Assembly: GCA_013215465.1 (NCBI GenBank)
Contig: JABSOW010000012.1
Coordinates: forward strand, 1 to 64,000
Direction: 5' to 3'
From: Colwellia sp.
GTDB taxonomy: Bacteria > Pseudomonadota > Gammaproteobacteria > Enterobacterales > Alteromonadaceae
DNA: 64,000 nucleotides
Part shown: positions 36,764-46,361 of the stretch, one piece after another
Layout of the letters: each line of letters opens with the position of its first letter
Numbering within the stretch: the first letter of the stretch is position 1
Program-made: the position numbers and the translations under genes
Notes under the pieces: generated by a model
What the model was told of the DNA's origin: nothing
What the model saw: only the letters and a program-made list of their open reading frames with translations
Database searches by the model: none

Positions 36764-39700
36764 TTAAATTATAGTATCTACAATCTCTTGTTCTACATGA
36801 ACGGTAACAGTAGGATCAGTGGCAGTGGCACTAGTATTTGTATAAACATCATAAACATGCCCATCATCAGTAACCGTATTCATATCTTTATTCCAACCAC
36901 TACTGTCGGTGTTGGTAAAAGAGACTTTATCATTAGTGTCCCCTTCTATTATTAATAGGTTATTAGTATCGGTCATCTCTAGCACATCTTGCCATGATAG
37001 CGCGACTAAATCATGGTCGCCATTTTGTTGTAAGTCAATTAATTCAATATTCTTAATACCGTCAGCATTAGTCAGGCTACTAAAATCAATACCCACATCA
37101 TTTGATAAAATTAAAGTATCTGTACCTGCTAAGGCATCAACATTATTTCCTTGTTTATAAAACAAGGTATCATCGCCACTTGTCGCATCCACCTTACTGA
37201 TTTCAACAGCAAAAGAGTCATCAACAATGACTGAGCTATCATTATTACTAGGATTAGCGGTGTCAAGGTCAACAGTATGGGCTTTAACATCAATTATTCC
37301 GCTAAAACTTTGCTGAACAAAGCTTAAATTATTGATATCTGCGGCGGCGATATTACTAATAGTATAAGTATCTGAGCCGTCGTAATTAATGTTGTTATCA
37401 TCAATATCTTGACCATTGGCTTTAAAGTTAGCATCAACACCAAGACCTGTAAGGGTTATGGTTACCGTTTCTGAGCCATCAAGATCAATGACATTGGCAT
37501 TAAGATTGAGGGCGATATCATCTCCTTCATCTCCAAAAGTCTTAGTGGCATTAAGTGTTAAACCATCCGCAACAGCATTAATAACAAGGTCAAATGTAGC
37601 AGTATTTGCAGATAAATCAGAAAGATGTTCTTCTGAGCTATAGGTAGTAAAATTAATACCAGTGAGTGTGCCTGACCAATGTTCAGGCGCCTGAATATAG
37701 ACCTTTGCCGGTAGGGTGCCATTATTTAATGGAATAGCCCATTGGTTGAATCCAGCGGTACTTATCCCTGCATTCTGTGCCAACAAAGTCTTGTTGACAT
37801 CAGCTGGATCTTGATAATAAACAAGGAAACCAACGGGAACATTATCTAATAATGCCGTCACTACGGTCTCAGAAGGGTCACTAGGAGATATACTAAGATC
37901 AAGTGCAACCCTATTAACGCCACTGGCGATAACCACATCCTCAGTGCCAGCAACATCATTAGCACTAATGTTGCTACCATCAATAACGGGAGTTATATTA
38001 AATGAGAACTGTTGAGTTGACAGGTTGATTGCCGTATCCGTAATACCATTAATATTAGGATAAGGTGCCCAACCATGTGCTTCTTGATTATGTGCATACA
38101 CCTCAACATCGACACTGCCTTGGCGATCTGTCGCTGGTGTATAAATGAAGTCTAAAATATCAGTGTAACTCACACTAGAAACAACATAATAATTACCAGC
38201 AGGTAACCCTGCGGGGTTATTTTCAGTAGCCAAGCTATCACCGCCACCATCAGTTAACGTTCCGGCTAGAACACCAGGGTCAGAGTCAGAGTAAGTTTCA
38301 GTTATTTTTATATAAACTTTATCACCAATAATTGTAGTATTGGTTCCATCGGCATCGTTGCTTAAGGTAATCGAGAATGCTTTGCCAATATCTTCTGGTG
38401 TACTACCATCTGGTGTTACCGCAATGGTTAAATCATCCGTTACTGGATAGACTGGTTTATCAAAAGACAATTGACTGGTATTTTGGGTATAAGCCGCATA
38501 GGTTGTCATCGTGGCATTAAAAACAAAAGTATCTGCATCAATATGGTTAAAGCTATTAAAGTTCGCTGGTGGCGTGATTGTTACCGCTTGCATTGCCGCT
38601 AATACTGCATTGGAATCGCCATTTCCATAAACAATCCAAGTATCTCCCTGCTGCAGTGCCCCGGTTACAGTACTGCCAGCTAACACACCGGTTAACACGA
38701 TAGAAAAAGCACTTGCGCCGGTTGTTGTTGCACTAATAGCCTCATCTAGGGTAAATGCAGTATCTTCAATGATATTGATCGCTTTTACTGAGAAGCTATT
38801 AATGGTGGCAGGTATACCCGTTACGTTGCTACCGCTGTAACTACCATCTTTTTCAATAGTAAATGAAGTAAAGTCATCTTGTAGCACATTGTTATTATTG
38901 TCTTCATTATAAGCAGTAATTTTAATAACGCTGGTATTAAAATTACCTGTCCCACCATCTACATTAAAAGTAATCGTTTTACTAACACCATCACTATCTA
39001 ACGCTTCATTGATATTTAAATACCAGATGCCTGAATCTTCATATTGACTGGTACTGGTATTATAAATATCTCCAGCATAAATACCACCCACCACAGTGAT
39101 ACCCGAGGAGACATTTTCAATAACCAAACGAGTAACTTGCTCTGAGCCATCAGTATCTGCGCCGTTGCCAGTACCGTTGCCTTCATCTGTATCATCAATA
39201 CCCGTAACCTTGACCTCAACAGTAATGGTGGTGTTATCTGTTACGGTAACAGTAGAGCCTGAAATAGCACCGTGAGTACCGCCATTTATAGTGCCTAAGT
39301 TGACATTAATATCATCAGTGATGGCATTTACTATCAGCTTATAAGACAAAGTACCGGAAAGTGTATTTTCTGATGTTCCCGCTGTAATGTTAACACTGTC
39401 CTTAATGTCATATTTCACTTCAAAATTATTATCGCTATGTAAGTCGGCAGAACCGAGTGCATAAACATTATTAAAGGTATGATTTGTTAATATATAATAA
39501 GTACCGTCATCACTGATCGCATTCGAAGTAACTGCTGCATCAAGTGTCACTGCGGGGCTATTACCAAGGTATAAGGTAAAATCACCTGCGGCCACCTCCG
39601 CTTTGTTAATATAAACGGCCTCAAGCGTTTCGTTAGTATCACCGTTTTGATAAACAATACTAAAATCAAGTAAACTTAACTGATCTTCATTTATTGTGGT

Positions 39701-42700
39701 GCCAGTATTTAAGGTCGCTTCGGCGTCAGGTGTTACCAGTATTTTAATATACTCTGCTGGGTGGGTGGCGCTATCACCTTCATTTTCTGTAGTGATATAT
39801 TTTACCTTTAAATCAATTTCACCACTAAAGTTTATTGGTGTATTCACTTTAATATTAGCAATATCACTCGCGTTGAATAACCATTGTCTATCTTCACCTG
39901 ATCCCCCCATAAAAGTTGCATTTTCAATGCTAAACTGGCTAGCTAAACCTGTGATAGCTATGGTTAGTGTTTCTGAGCCGTCATCATCATAGGAGTTTAA
40001 TGTGCTTGGCGTTTGGTATACTTTTTGAAAATAAAATTGATTCGGATTAAGGCTAGGGTCAGTAGCGTTATCAAGATAGGCTTCGGTGGTAACATAATTA
40101 AAAACACCAGTCGCATTGTTGCTATTGCCGTTAGCATTAAAGCCATTAAGTTCGGTATTTTTAGGCATATCAGCAACACCTATAACATCAACATCAATGG
40201 TCAGTGTTTGTGGTGATGCTGCCGTATTTTCAGTGCTGTCAACGGAATACGCAGAAACAGTAAAGGTATAATCACTATCATCGTTATGTGGTGGAATAAA
40301 GGTTAATGGTGCTGCATTATCAAAATTTTCAATTTGTAATGTCCAAATTTCATCTGAATTATCTACATCAGTTGCTATTAAAAAACCTGATACACCATCA
40401 TTCGTATTTGTCTGACTACCACTACCAATATTTATTAGAGTGCCATTGTAGTAAATTTCGCCGCCATCCGGAATACCGCTAATAGTTACGACGAAAGTTT
40501 CACTGCCATCTTTATCATCAGTGGTTGTAGTGATATCTAAAGCGATACCATTAGCAGCGACAGCCGTTATACCGTCAGCATTACGCCCGGCATCTTCATA
40601 ACCTGACGCTTGCTTGATGGCTAAGGTCACAAGATCTGCGACGGGGGTAACCACGAAGGTTAATGTGTCATAGTCAGAGATTGCCGAAGATGTTGTATTA
40701 TCATTACTATCCTCGTCAGTATCGATTGTTTTTACTGCCATGTGTATTTCAATGGAGCCACTAAACTGAGCGGGTGGCATAAATTCTACGGAACCCAAAG
40801 CCGCGAGAGGAATATCAACACCGTCTGCAACGTTAGCGACAACGAGTACGGTAGTGCCACCATCGATGGTAAACTGCGAACCCACTGGCACATTAGAGAA
40901 ATTGATAAGTGTTGTTTCTGAATTTGACGCACCAACTATGCCTGAGTTTTCATCATCTTCATTACTAGCAGATAAAGAAAATCCACCATCGGTATGGAGG
41001 ATAATCCAGTTGCTATCATCTTCCTTAATATTAGTATAAGTATAAGTATAATCGCCTTGGCTATTTACATCTTTACCATTTACACCCGCACTATCACCAT
41101 TAGTATCACTACTATCAGTTTCTGCAACCGGCGTCACTTTAATAATGAATGGATTACCATTAGTAGTAGTAAATTCTGTATCCAACTCAGAAAGTACGTA
41201 ACCCGTGTGTGAATCAATTGCTGTTACGGTTATATCCAGAGGAATATCAAGACTACTATGTGGTCGATGGCTGTCTAGTTCAATTTTTTGGGCATCTTCA
41301 AGAGTGAATACATTGTTGCCTGTATCCGTAGAATTACCAATGGTGATAGTGTACGACTCCCCCTCACTACCTGAAGTGTATAAAGAAATGGGGGAAACTC
41401 CTCCTGTAGTTAATTCAAAGCCAGTAGCTAGGTTACCAATTACGATTTTAGTAATGTGATCATTACCACCATCACTGTTATCATCGGTAATGCTTAAGTT
41501 TTGTAAGAAAGCAACGGGGGTATCTTCAGCAACTTCCACACTACCCAGTGCAACATCATTTGCAATGGGATTAACGGATAAGTTTAACGTTACAGAGTCG
41601 GTTTTAAGAATTGGGGTTGCGCTTGGAGAGTCTGAATCACTATCCAAAGCTGTTAAGGTAATGGTTATGCCAGTCATATCACCACTAAAATCTTTTGGTG
41701 GTGTTAAAATAATGCTTGGCCCATCTCCCGTGAACACCACTGAAACAATACCACTTGCAGGTGCTGTCGCTTCCACATCCTCAACGGTTAATTTTGTTCC
41801 TTCGGGTACCCCTGTTAACTTATAAGTAAAGGTCTCTGAGCCATCAAGTTTATCGCCAAAAGTTTCTGATAAGCCAGAACTTAAATCCCAACTGCTGTCT
41901 TCATTCATTGTGTACGTTAACGGTCCGTCCGTTAAGGTAATATCATCAGTCACCGCTTGCACATCGATAGTTACGGGAGTCGTGGTAGGCGCGCCGGCGA
42001 CACCATCAATCACAGAGCCATCGTCTTTTACTTCATAGCTGCTCACGTTGACCGTAAAACTGATATTTTCGTGAGTATCTAATGGCGGTTTAATTTGCAT
42101 ACTTTCATATTCGGTAACCGTCATGCTTAATTGACCAGTGGTGCCAGTTACATGGTTTTGGTGTAAACCTCCAGTATCTTTTTCTAACACTATGGTGATA
42201 GCTGAGCCATTAGCATTATGGACAACAGTACTACCATCGGCCTTAACTAACGTTGCCCCACTTGGAATACCATTCAAAGTAATAACACCATATAACTCTG
42301 GGTTATCTGCATCAACACCCATACCACTAGCATCAGTTATATCTGTTTGTGTTGGTGCGTTTAAACCAAGCGCAACAGCGGTATCTTCTTCTGTTTGTAA
42401 GCTTGGATTGTCAACAAGGTTTTTAGGGGTATCGGCAATGGGTGTTACGGTAATGGTTACTGTGGTTGATGAAGTATCGCCATTATCAAGTGTGGTGGTA
42501 TAAGTAAGCTCGTCTTCACCACTAAAATTACTAGTAGGCGTATATGTTAGCGTACCATCAAGATTAATTATCGCTGAGCCATAAGAAGTAATAGTGGTAA
42601 AAGTACCATCACCATTAGGTGTAGAGGTACCATTAATAGTAGTATTAGCTGCTGTCGCATCAGCATGGGTAGTAATAGTATTAACATTATAATTTAAGTC

Positions 42701-45700
42701 ACTATCTTCATCTACTGTCATACCTTGAATCGCTAGCGGCGCATCATCAATAATTTTGATGCTAATAGCTGAAGGTGCGCTATCACCATCATCATCAATA
42801 ATAGTGATAGGTAAGTTCATTACAATACCATTTGTTATAAACTCATTTGACACATGATCAAGGGGTTTAAGCCATGTAACAGTATACTCTACGTTTTGAG
42901 TGCCAGTAGTATTAACCGCATCAGAGATAGTCACGGTAAAAACTTTGCTGTCATTTATATTAGCCGCATTTGTATAGGCAGTTAAAATATGGCTATTACC
43001 ACCATTATCACTGTTAATGCTATAACTAATAGAATCACCACCTGATAAAAGGCCTAAGCTATCAAGTGATGTTAGCGTAGTAGCAGAGAACTGAATATCC
43101 ACGGCACCACTTTCTTGTGTCGCAACGATGGTACCCGTTGTCGTAACAACTTTTCCTGAATCAGGATCACTGCCTGTTGGTAAGTGTTTTTCTTCAATAA
43201 CACTCATTGCATCTGAGCTTACTGTCGGTAACGTGTCATCGACTTGAATTGTTTGACGACCGGTTATTATATCTCCATCGGTGTCTTCAACAATATAGGT
43301 AAAGGTAGTTTGAAAATTATTAACGCCCTCTGCCGTGTCATGACCATAAGTAGTAGGTGCGGTGTAAGTCCATGTACCATCAAAATACACTGTTAATTCA
43401 CCTTTACCATCAGTACTAGTAATCGTTGCAGAGTTACTGGGATCGCTTGGATCAATAACTTTGGTGATATCACCAAAGGTAAAAGAGACAAGATCGCCAA
43501 GATCGCTATCCGCAGTCAAGTCCAGTTTATGCGTCAGGGTGCTCGTTCCCTCTTGTGCGGCGTTACTGATAGATTTATCGTAGGGATCTACGCCATTAAA
43601 GATAACGGTTGAGCTACCTTCATAGACAATAACAAGAGGATTATCAATGGTCGTATTAGCACCATCCGATACCGTAATAACTTGTACTGCGGTATCCGAA
43701 CTGCCATCATTATCCATGAGTGTATAGGTAAATTGCTCACTTAAGGGATCCGTAGTGCTGTGATCTTCCGTAATATCTGAAATAAACACCCACCTACCAT
43801 CAGTATTTAAGGTTAAACTGCCGTATTGGGTATCAACACTCGCGCCTACTGTCCCAGTAACTACGTTACCCGCTTCATTGGTATAAGTGAATGAGGAAAT
43901 TATATTTAAAGTATCTGCACTAAGAACATCATCGCCATTATCGTTAGTCGTATTATCAATAACATTACCCGTAATCGTATTACCACCTTCAGTAACATTT
44001 CGAGTGATATCATTATTGGCGATAGGCGCATCATCAACAATATTAATATTTAAAATATCAGTATTACTGTCACCATCGGTATCGGTAACCTTGATAGTGA
44101 TATTGTCACTGACCGCGCCCGCACTGTGATTTTGATTTGCAGTTAACGTGTAAGTGTAGTCGACCGTGATGGTACCATCAGCAGCCATCGCATAACCATT
44201 AAGCACTAAAGTGCCGATACTGGTGGTCACGGTGATCGGTGAACTGGCACTAGCCACTAAAGTTTGTGCGCTAATAACACTACCATTAACAGTAATGTTG
44301 TCTAAGCCATCTAAGGCTTTTAGGGTAAAGCTGCTGTTAACCACATCATCATTGTTGGGGGTGCTGCCCGTCTCTAGACCATGCTCAAATACCTGCTCTT
44401 CGCCGCCACCGAGTGGCCCAACATTATCAGGAATAGTTAAGCTTACGCCATCATTTTCGCCACCAATAGTGATTGTTAAGGTAGTTGTTGCGCTATCACC
44501 ATCACTGTCAGTAATGGTGTAGGTAAATATATCAGTCAGTGACTCACCGTCAGTCAAGTCTAGTACCGCTAAATTATCACTGTTAAGTAGATAGGTATAA
44601 CTGCCATTCGCTTGCACTACCACCTCACCATAATTGCCCGTTACCCTAGTATTGACTTGGCCTTGAACAGCGTTACTGCTTTGACCGGCAACCACACCGG
44701 TGACTGGGGTTGAGGTTTGATCAGCGCCTATGGTGTCATTAGTAAAGACGTTGGCGGTAACACTAATACTGTCGCCATTAAGTGTATTGCTATCACTCAC
44801 GGCCGTAGGAATATCATTAATAATACGGATATTTAAGACATCCGTGCTGCTATCACCGTCGGTATCGGTGACGATAATACTGAAATCATCACTGATCGTA
44901 CTAATGCTGTGATCTTGATTAGTGGCTAAAGTGTAAGTGTAATCGACCGTGATGGTGCCATCCGCTGCCATGGCATAACCATTAAGCACTAAAGTGCCGA
45001 TACTGGTGGTCAAGGTGATCGGTGAACTGGCACTAGCCACTAAAGTTTGTGCGTTAATAACACTACCATTAATGGAAATATGGTCTAAGCCATCCAATGC
45101 TTTTAGGGTAAAGCTGCTGTGAACCACATCATCATTGTTGGGGTTGCTGCCCGTAGCTAAACCATGCTCGAATACTTGCTCATCACTGCCACCGGCAGCG
45201 CCTACATTATCGGGAATAGTTAAGGTCACGCCATCATTGCTACCGGTAATGGTAATGGTTAAGGTGGTGGTGTCACTATCACCATCACTGTCAGTAATAG
45301 TGTAGGTGAATACCTCGGTTAGTGACTCACCGGTAGTTAAGGCTTGTACCACTAAATTATCATTTAATAGTTGATAACTATAGCTACCATCCTTATTGAT
45401 AACAATAATACCGTATTCACCCTCTACTTCGGTGCCAACCGCTACGCCATTAACACTGGTCACGGGAAAATCGGGAATATCATTGCCGATATCATCATTA
45501 CTAAAAACGTTACCATCGATGGTGTTTGGCTGGCTATCTTCTGTTATTTCATTAAAATCTTCGATCGCCTCAGGTATGTCATTAACTAATACTGGCAACT
45601 CGGTAACGGGTGGTGTAGTTACTGGTGGAGGTGTAGTTACCGGTGGAGGTGTAGTTACCGGTGGAGGTGTAGTTACCGGTGGAGGTGTAGTTACCGGTGG

Positions 45701-46279
45701 GGGTGTAGTTACCGGTGGGGACACCGGTGTAATAACCGGTTCTTTTGGTGTAAAAACGGCATTATCAGATGCCGTTGGTACGGTAGGATCAGTAATTGAA
45801 AAAGAACCATGACTTTCTACTTTTTCATCGCTTTCTGGTAAAATATCAGGTTCCTGGCGGAGAAATGCAGCAGTGATTAAATCAGAATTAACATTGGTTT
45901 CGCCTGCTGTTCGACTCGAAATCCCTCCGGTGTCACTATTTTCATCGATTAAATCTTCTTCACCAGCGCCAGGCTCATCGATCTCATCTTCATCTATTTC
46001 GTCTTCTTCTTCCGAATTTTCATGGTCTTGATCAGTTATATTAAATGTTCCATCTAACAGTGCTGCATCAAATAATAGTCCATCGTTACCTGCAAGTATT
46101 ATTTCTTGTTGATTATCATTAAAACCGATAATAATTTTTCCATCAACGTCTTCACTAATAACAAATTCACCTTCATATATAGGGTCATTCAATTTTAGCA
46201 TCCTGAAACTACCATCAACGTTATTTGTTGCGGTAAAATTGCCAATAATCTCTTTAACATAACCAATAATATTATTCAT
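36764..46279 (-). CDS. Giant LapA-like type I secreted adhesin, 3171 residues
   Basis: A calcium-rich surface adhesin. Residues 1-80 form a retention module (MNNIIGYVKEIIGNFTA, LNDPIYEGEFV, GKIIIGF). An acidic linker (86-118) leads to the candidate LapG site TAAF at 136-139. Then come a Pro/Thr-rich hinge of PPPVTT repeats (about 190-225) and a huge array of Ig/cadherin/VCBS-type beta domains marked by SDGDS/TDTDGDS and DGSET motifs. Two neighbouring units of 261 residues are nearly identical. The last 140 residues hold one SGDDTL motif and an acidic, hydrophobic-ended type I secretion signal (VEQEIVDTII). I see no long RTX nonapeptide array. Transporter genes lie directly upstream and the protease/receptor pair downstream, all co-oriented. 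Expected function: cell-surface or biofilm attachment; the ligand is unknown. Confidence 0.93.
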   Translation of the reverse strand: MNNIIGYVKEIIGNFTATNNVDGSFRMLKLNDPIYEGEFVISEDVDGKIIIGFNDNQQEIILAGNDGLLFDAALLDGTFNITDQDHENSEEEDEIDEDEIDEPGAGEEDLIDENSDTGGISSRTAGETNVNSDLITAAFLRQEPDILPESDEKVESHGSFSITDPTVPTASDNAVFTPKEPVITPVSPPVTTPPPVTTPPPVTTPPPVTTPPPVTTPPPVTTPPVTELPVLVNDIPEAIEDFNEITEDSQPNTIDGNVFSNDDIGNDIPDFPVTSVNGVAVGTEVEGEYGIIVINKDGSYSYQLLNDNLVVQALTTGESLTEVFTYTITDSDGDSDTTTLTITITGSNDGVTLTIPDNVGAAGGSDEQVFEHGLATGSNPNNDDVVHSSFTLKALDGLDHISINGSVINAQTLVASASSPITLTTSIGTLVLNGYAMAADGTITVDYTYTLATNQDHSISTISDDFSIIVTDTDGDSSTDVLNIRIINDIPTAVSDSNTLNGDSISVTANVFTNDTIGADQTSTPVTGVVAGQSSNAVQGQVNTRVTGNYGEVVVQANGSYTYLLNSDNLAVLDLTDGESLTDIFTYTITDSDGDSATTTLTITIGGENDGVSLTIPDNVGPLGGGEEQVFEHGLETGSTPNNDDVVNSSFTLKALDGLDNITVNGSVISAQTLVASASSPITVTTSIGTLVLNGYAMAADGTITVDYTYTLTANQNHSAGAVSDNITIKVTDTDGDSNTDILNINIVDDAPIANNDITRNVTEGGNTITGNVIDNTTNDNGDDVLSADTLNIISSFTYTNEAGNVVTGTVGASVDTQYGSLTLNTDGRWVFISDITEDHSTTDPLSEQFTYTLMDNDGSSDTAVQVITVSDGANTTIDNPLVIVYEGSSTVIFNGVDPYDKSISNAAQEGTSTLTHKLDLTADSDLGDLVSFTFGDITKVIDPSDPSNSATITSTDGKGELTVYFDGTWTYTAPTTYGHDTAEGVNNFQTTFTYIVEDTDGDIITGRQTIQVDDTLPTVSSDAMSVIEEKHLPTGSDPDSGKVVTTTGTIVATQESGAVDIQFSATTLTSLDSLGLLSGGDSISYSINSDNGGNSHILTAYTNAANINDSKVFTVTISDAVNTTGTQNVEYTVTWLKPLDHVSNEFITNGIVMNLPITIIDDDGDSAPSAISIKIIDDAPLAIQGMTVDEDSDLNYNVNTITTHADATAANTTINGTSTPNGDGTFTTITSYGSAIINLDGTLTYTPTSNFSGEDELTYTTTLDNGDTSSTTVTITVTPIADTPKNLVDNPSLQTEEDTAVALGLNAPTQTDITDASGMGVDADNPELYGVITLNGIPSGATLVKADGSTVVHNANGSAITIVLEKDTGGLHQNHVTGTTGQLSMTVTEYESMQIKPPLDTHENISFTVNVSSYEVKDDGSVIDGVAGAPTTTPVTIDVQAVTDDITLTDGPLTYTMNEDSSWDLSSGLSETFGDKLDGSETFTYKLTGVPEGTKLTVEDVEATAPASGIVSVVFTGDGPSIILTPPKDFSGDMTGITITLTALDSDSDSPSATPILKTDSVTLNLSVNPIANDVALGSVEVAEDTPVAFLQNLSITDDNSDGGNDHITKIVIGNLATGFELTTGGVSPISLYTSGSEGESYTITIGNSTDTGNNVFTLEDAQKIELDSHRPHSSLDIPLDITVTAIDSHTGYVLSELDTEFTTTNGNPFIIKVTPVAETDSSDTNGDSAGVNGKDVNSQGDYTYTYTNIKEDDSNWIILHTDGGFSLSASNEDDENSGIVGASNSETTLINFSNVPVGSQFTIDGGTTVLVVANVADGVDIPLAALGSVEFMPPAQFSGSIEIHMAVKTIDTDEDSNDNTTSSAISDYDTLTFVVTPVADLVTLAIKQASGYEDAGRNADGITAVAANGIALDITTTTDDKDGSETFVVTISGIPDGGEIYYNGTLINIGSGSQTNTNDGVSGFLIATDVDNSDEIWTLQIENFDNAAPLTFIPPHNDDSDYTFTVSAYSVDSTENTAASPQTLTIDVDVIGVADMPKNTELNGFNANGNSNNATGVFNYVTTEAYLDNATDPSLNPNQFYFQKVYQTPSTLNSYDDDGSETLTIAITGLASQFSIENATFMGGSGEDRQWLFNASDIANIKVNTPINFSGEIDLKVKYITTENEGDSATHPAEYIKILVTPDAEATLNTGTTINEDQLSLLDFSIVYQNGDTNETLEAVYINKAEVAAGDFTLYLGNSPAVTLDAAVTSNAISDDGTYYILTNHTFNNVYALGSADLHSDNNFEVKYDIKDSVNITAGTSENTLSGTLSYKLIVNAITDDINVNLGTINGGTHGAISGSTVTVTDNTTITVEVKVTGIDDTDEGNGTGNGADTDGSEQVTRLVIENVSSGITVVGGIYAGDIYNTSTSQYEDSGIWYLNINEALDSDGVSKTITFNVDGGTGNFNTSVIKITAYNEDNNNNVLQDDFTSFTIEKDGSYSGSNVTGIPATINSFSVKAINIIEDTAFTLDEAISATTTGASAFSIVLTGVLAGSTVTGALQQGDTWIVYGNGDSNAVLAAMQAVTITPPANFNSFNHIDADTFVFNATMTTYAAYTQNTSQLSFDKPVYPVTDDLTIAVTPDGSTPEDIGKAFSITLSNDADGTNTTIIGDKVYIKITETYSDSDPGVLAGTLTDGGGDSLATENNPAGLPAGNYYVVSSVSYTDILDFIYTPATDRQGSVDVEVYAHNQEAHGWAPYPNINGITDTAINLSTQQFSFNITPVIDGSNISANDVAGTEDVVIASGVNRVALDLSISPSDPSETVVTALLDNVPVGFLVYYQDPADVNKTLLAQNAGISTAGFNQWAIPLNNGTLPAKVYIQAPEHWSGTLTGINFTTYSSEEHLSDLSANTATFDLVINAVADGLTLNATKTFGDEGDDIALNLNANVIDLDGSETVTITLTGLGVDANFKANGQDIDDNNINYDGSDTYTISNIAAADINNLSFVQQSFSGIIDVKAHTVDLDTANPSNNDSSVIVDDSFAVEISKVDATSGDDTLFYKQGNNVDALAGTDTLILSNDVGIDFSSLTNADGIKNIELIDLQQNGDHDLVALSWQDVLEMTDTNNLLIIEGDTNDKVSFTNTDSSGWNKDMNTVTDDGHVYDVYTNTSATATDPTVTVHVEQEIVDTII
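44085..45350 (-). repeat. Tandem 783-bp repeat inside the adhesin gene
   Basis: Sequence near 44198 recurs near 44981, offset by 783 bases (261 codons), with long identical stretches (for example the segments coding for SSFTLKALDGLD and LVLNGYAMAADGTITVDYTYTL in pieces). The limits given are approximate. It looks like a recent in-frame duplication of one beta-domain unit. Confidence 0.8.
45624..45713 (-). repeat. 18-bp minisatellite encoding PPPVTT
   Basis: Five consecutive copies of GGTGGAGGTGTAGTTACC (plus strand), the fifth with one change, with partial copies on both sides. On the coding strand each copy gives the hexapeptide PPPVTT in the hinge between the retention module and the first beta domain. 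Copy-number change would keep the frame and alter hinge length. Confidence 0.9.
45866..45874 (-). other. Candidate LapG cleavage site in the adhesin
   Basis: These codons encode Thr136-Ala137-Ala138, followed by Phe139. LapG proteases cut at a di-alanine, typically TAAG, a little beyond the retention module (positions 107-110 in Pseudomonas fluorescens LapA). This is the only di-alanine in the linker; another (FDAALL, 72-73) lies inside the folded module. Confidence 0.6.
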
Positions 46280-46361
46280 GATAATCCTTGTTTATCTGTT
46301 GGAGTGATACTGAGTTATTACCGAGTCACTCTACAGTGGTAGAATATTTTTCAATTCATCG

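Noticed and set aside
36764-37200. RTX nonapeptide array at the adhesin C-terminus
   Set aside because: Only one SGDDTL-type motif is present; the region is a type I secretion signal without a true GGxGxDxUx array.
45600-45735. Regular short repeats, considered as a CRISPR array
   Set aside because: The 18-base units are contiguous without spacers and encode PPPVTT in frame within the adhesin gene; there are no cas genes.
45396-45812. Open frame of 138 codons on the plus strand, rich in Gly/Val/Thr
   Set aside because: It is the antisense of the adhesin hinge and minisatellite; the repeats keep the frame open. Other plus-strand frames at 41490-41825, 42138-42503 and 44211-44522 have the same origin.
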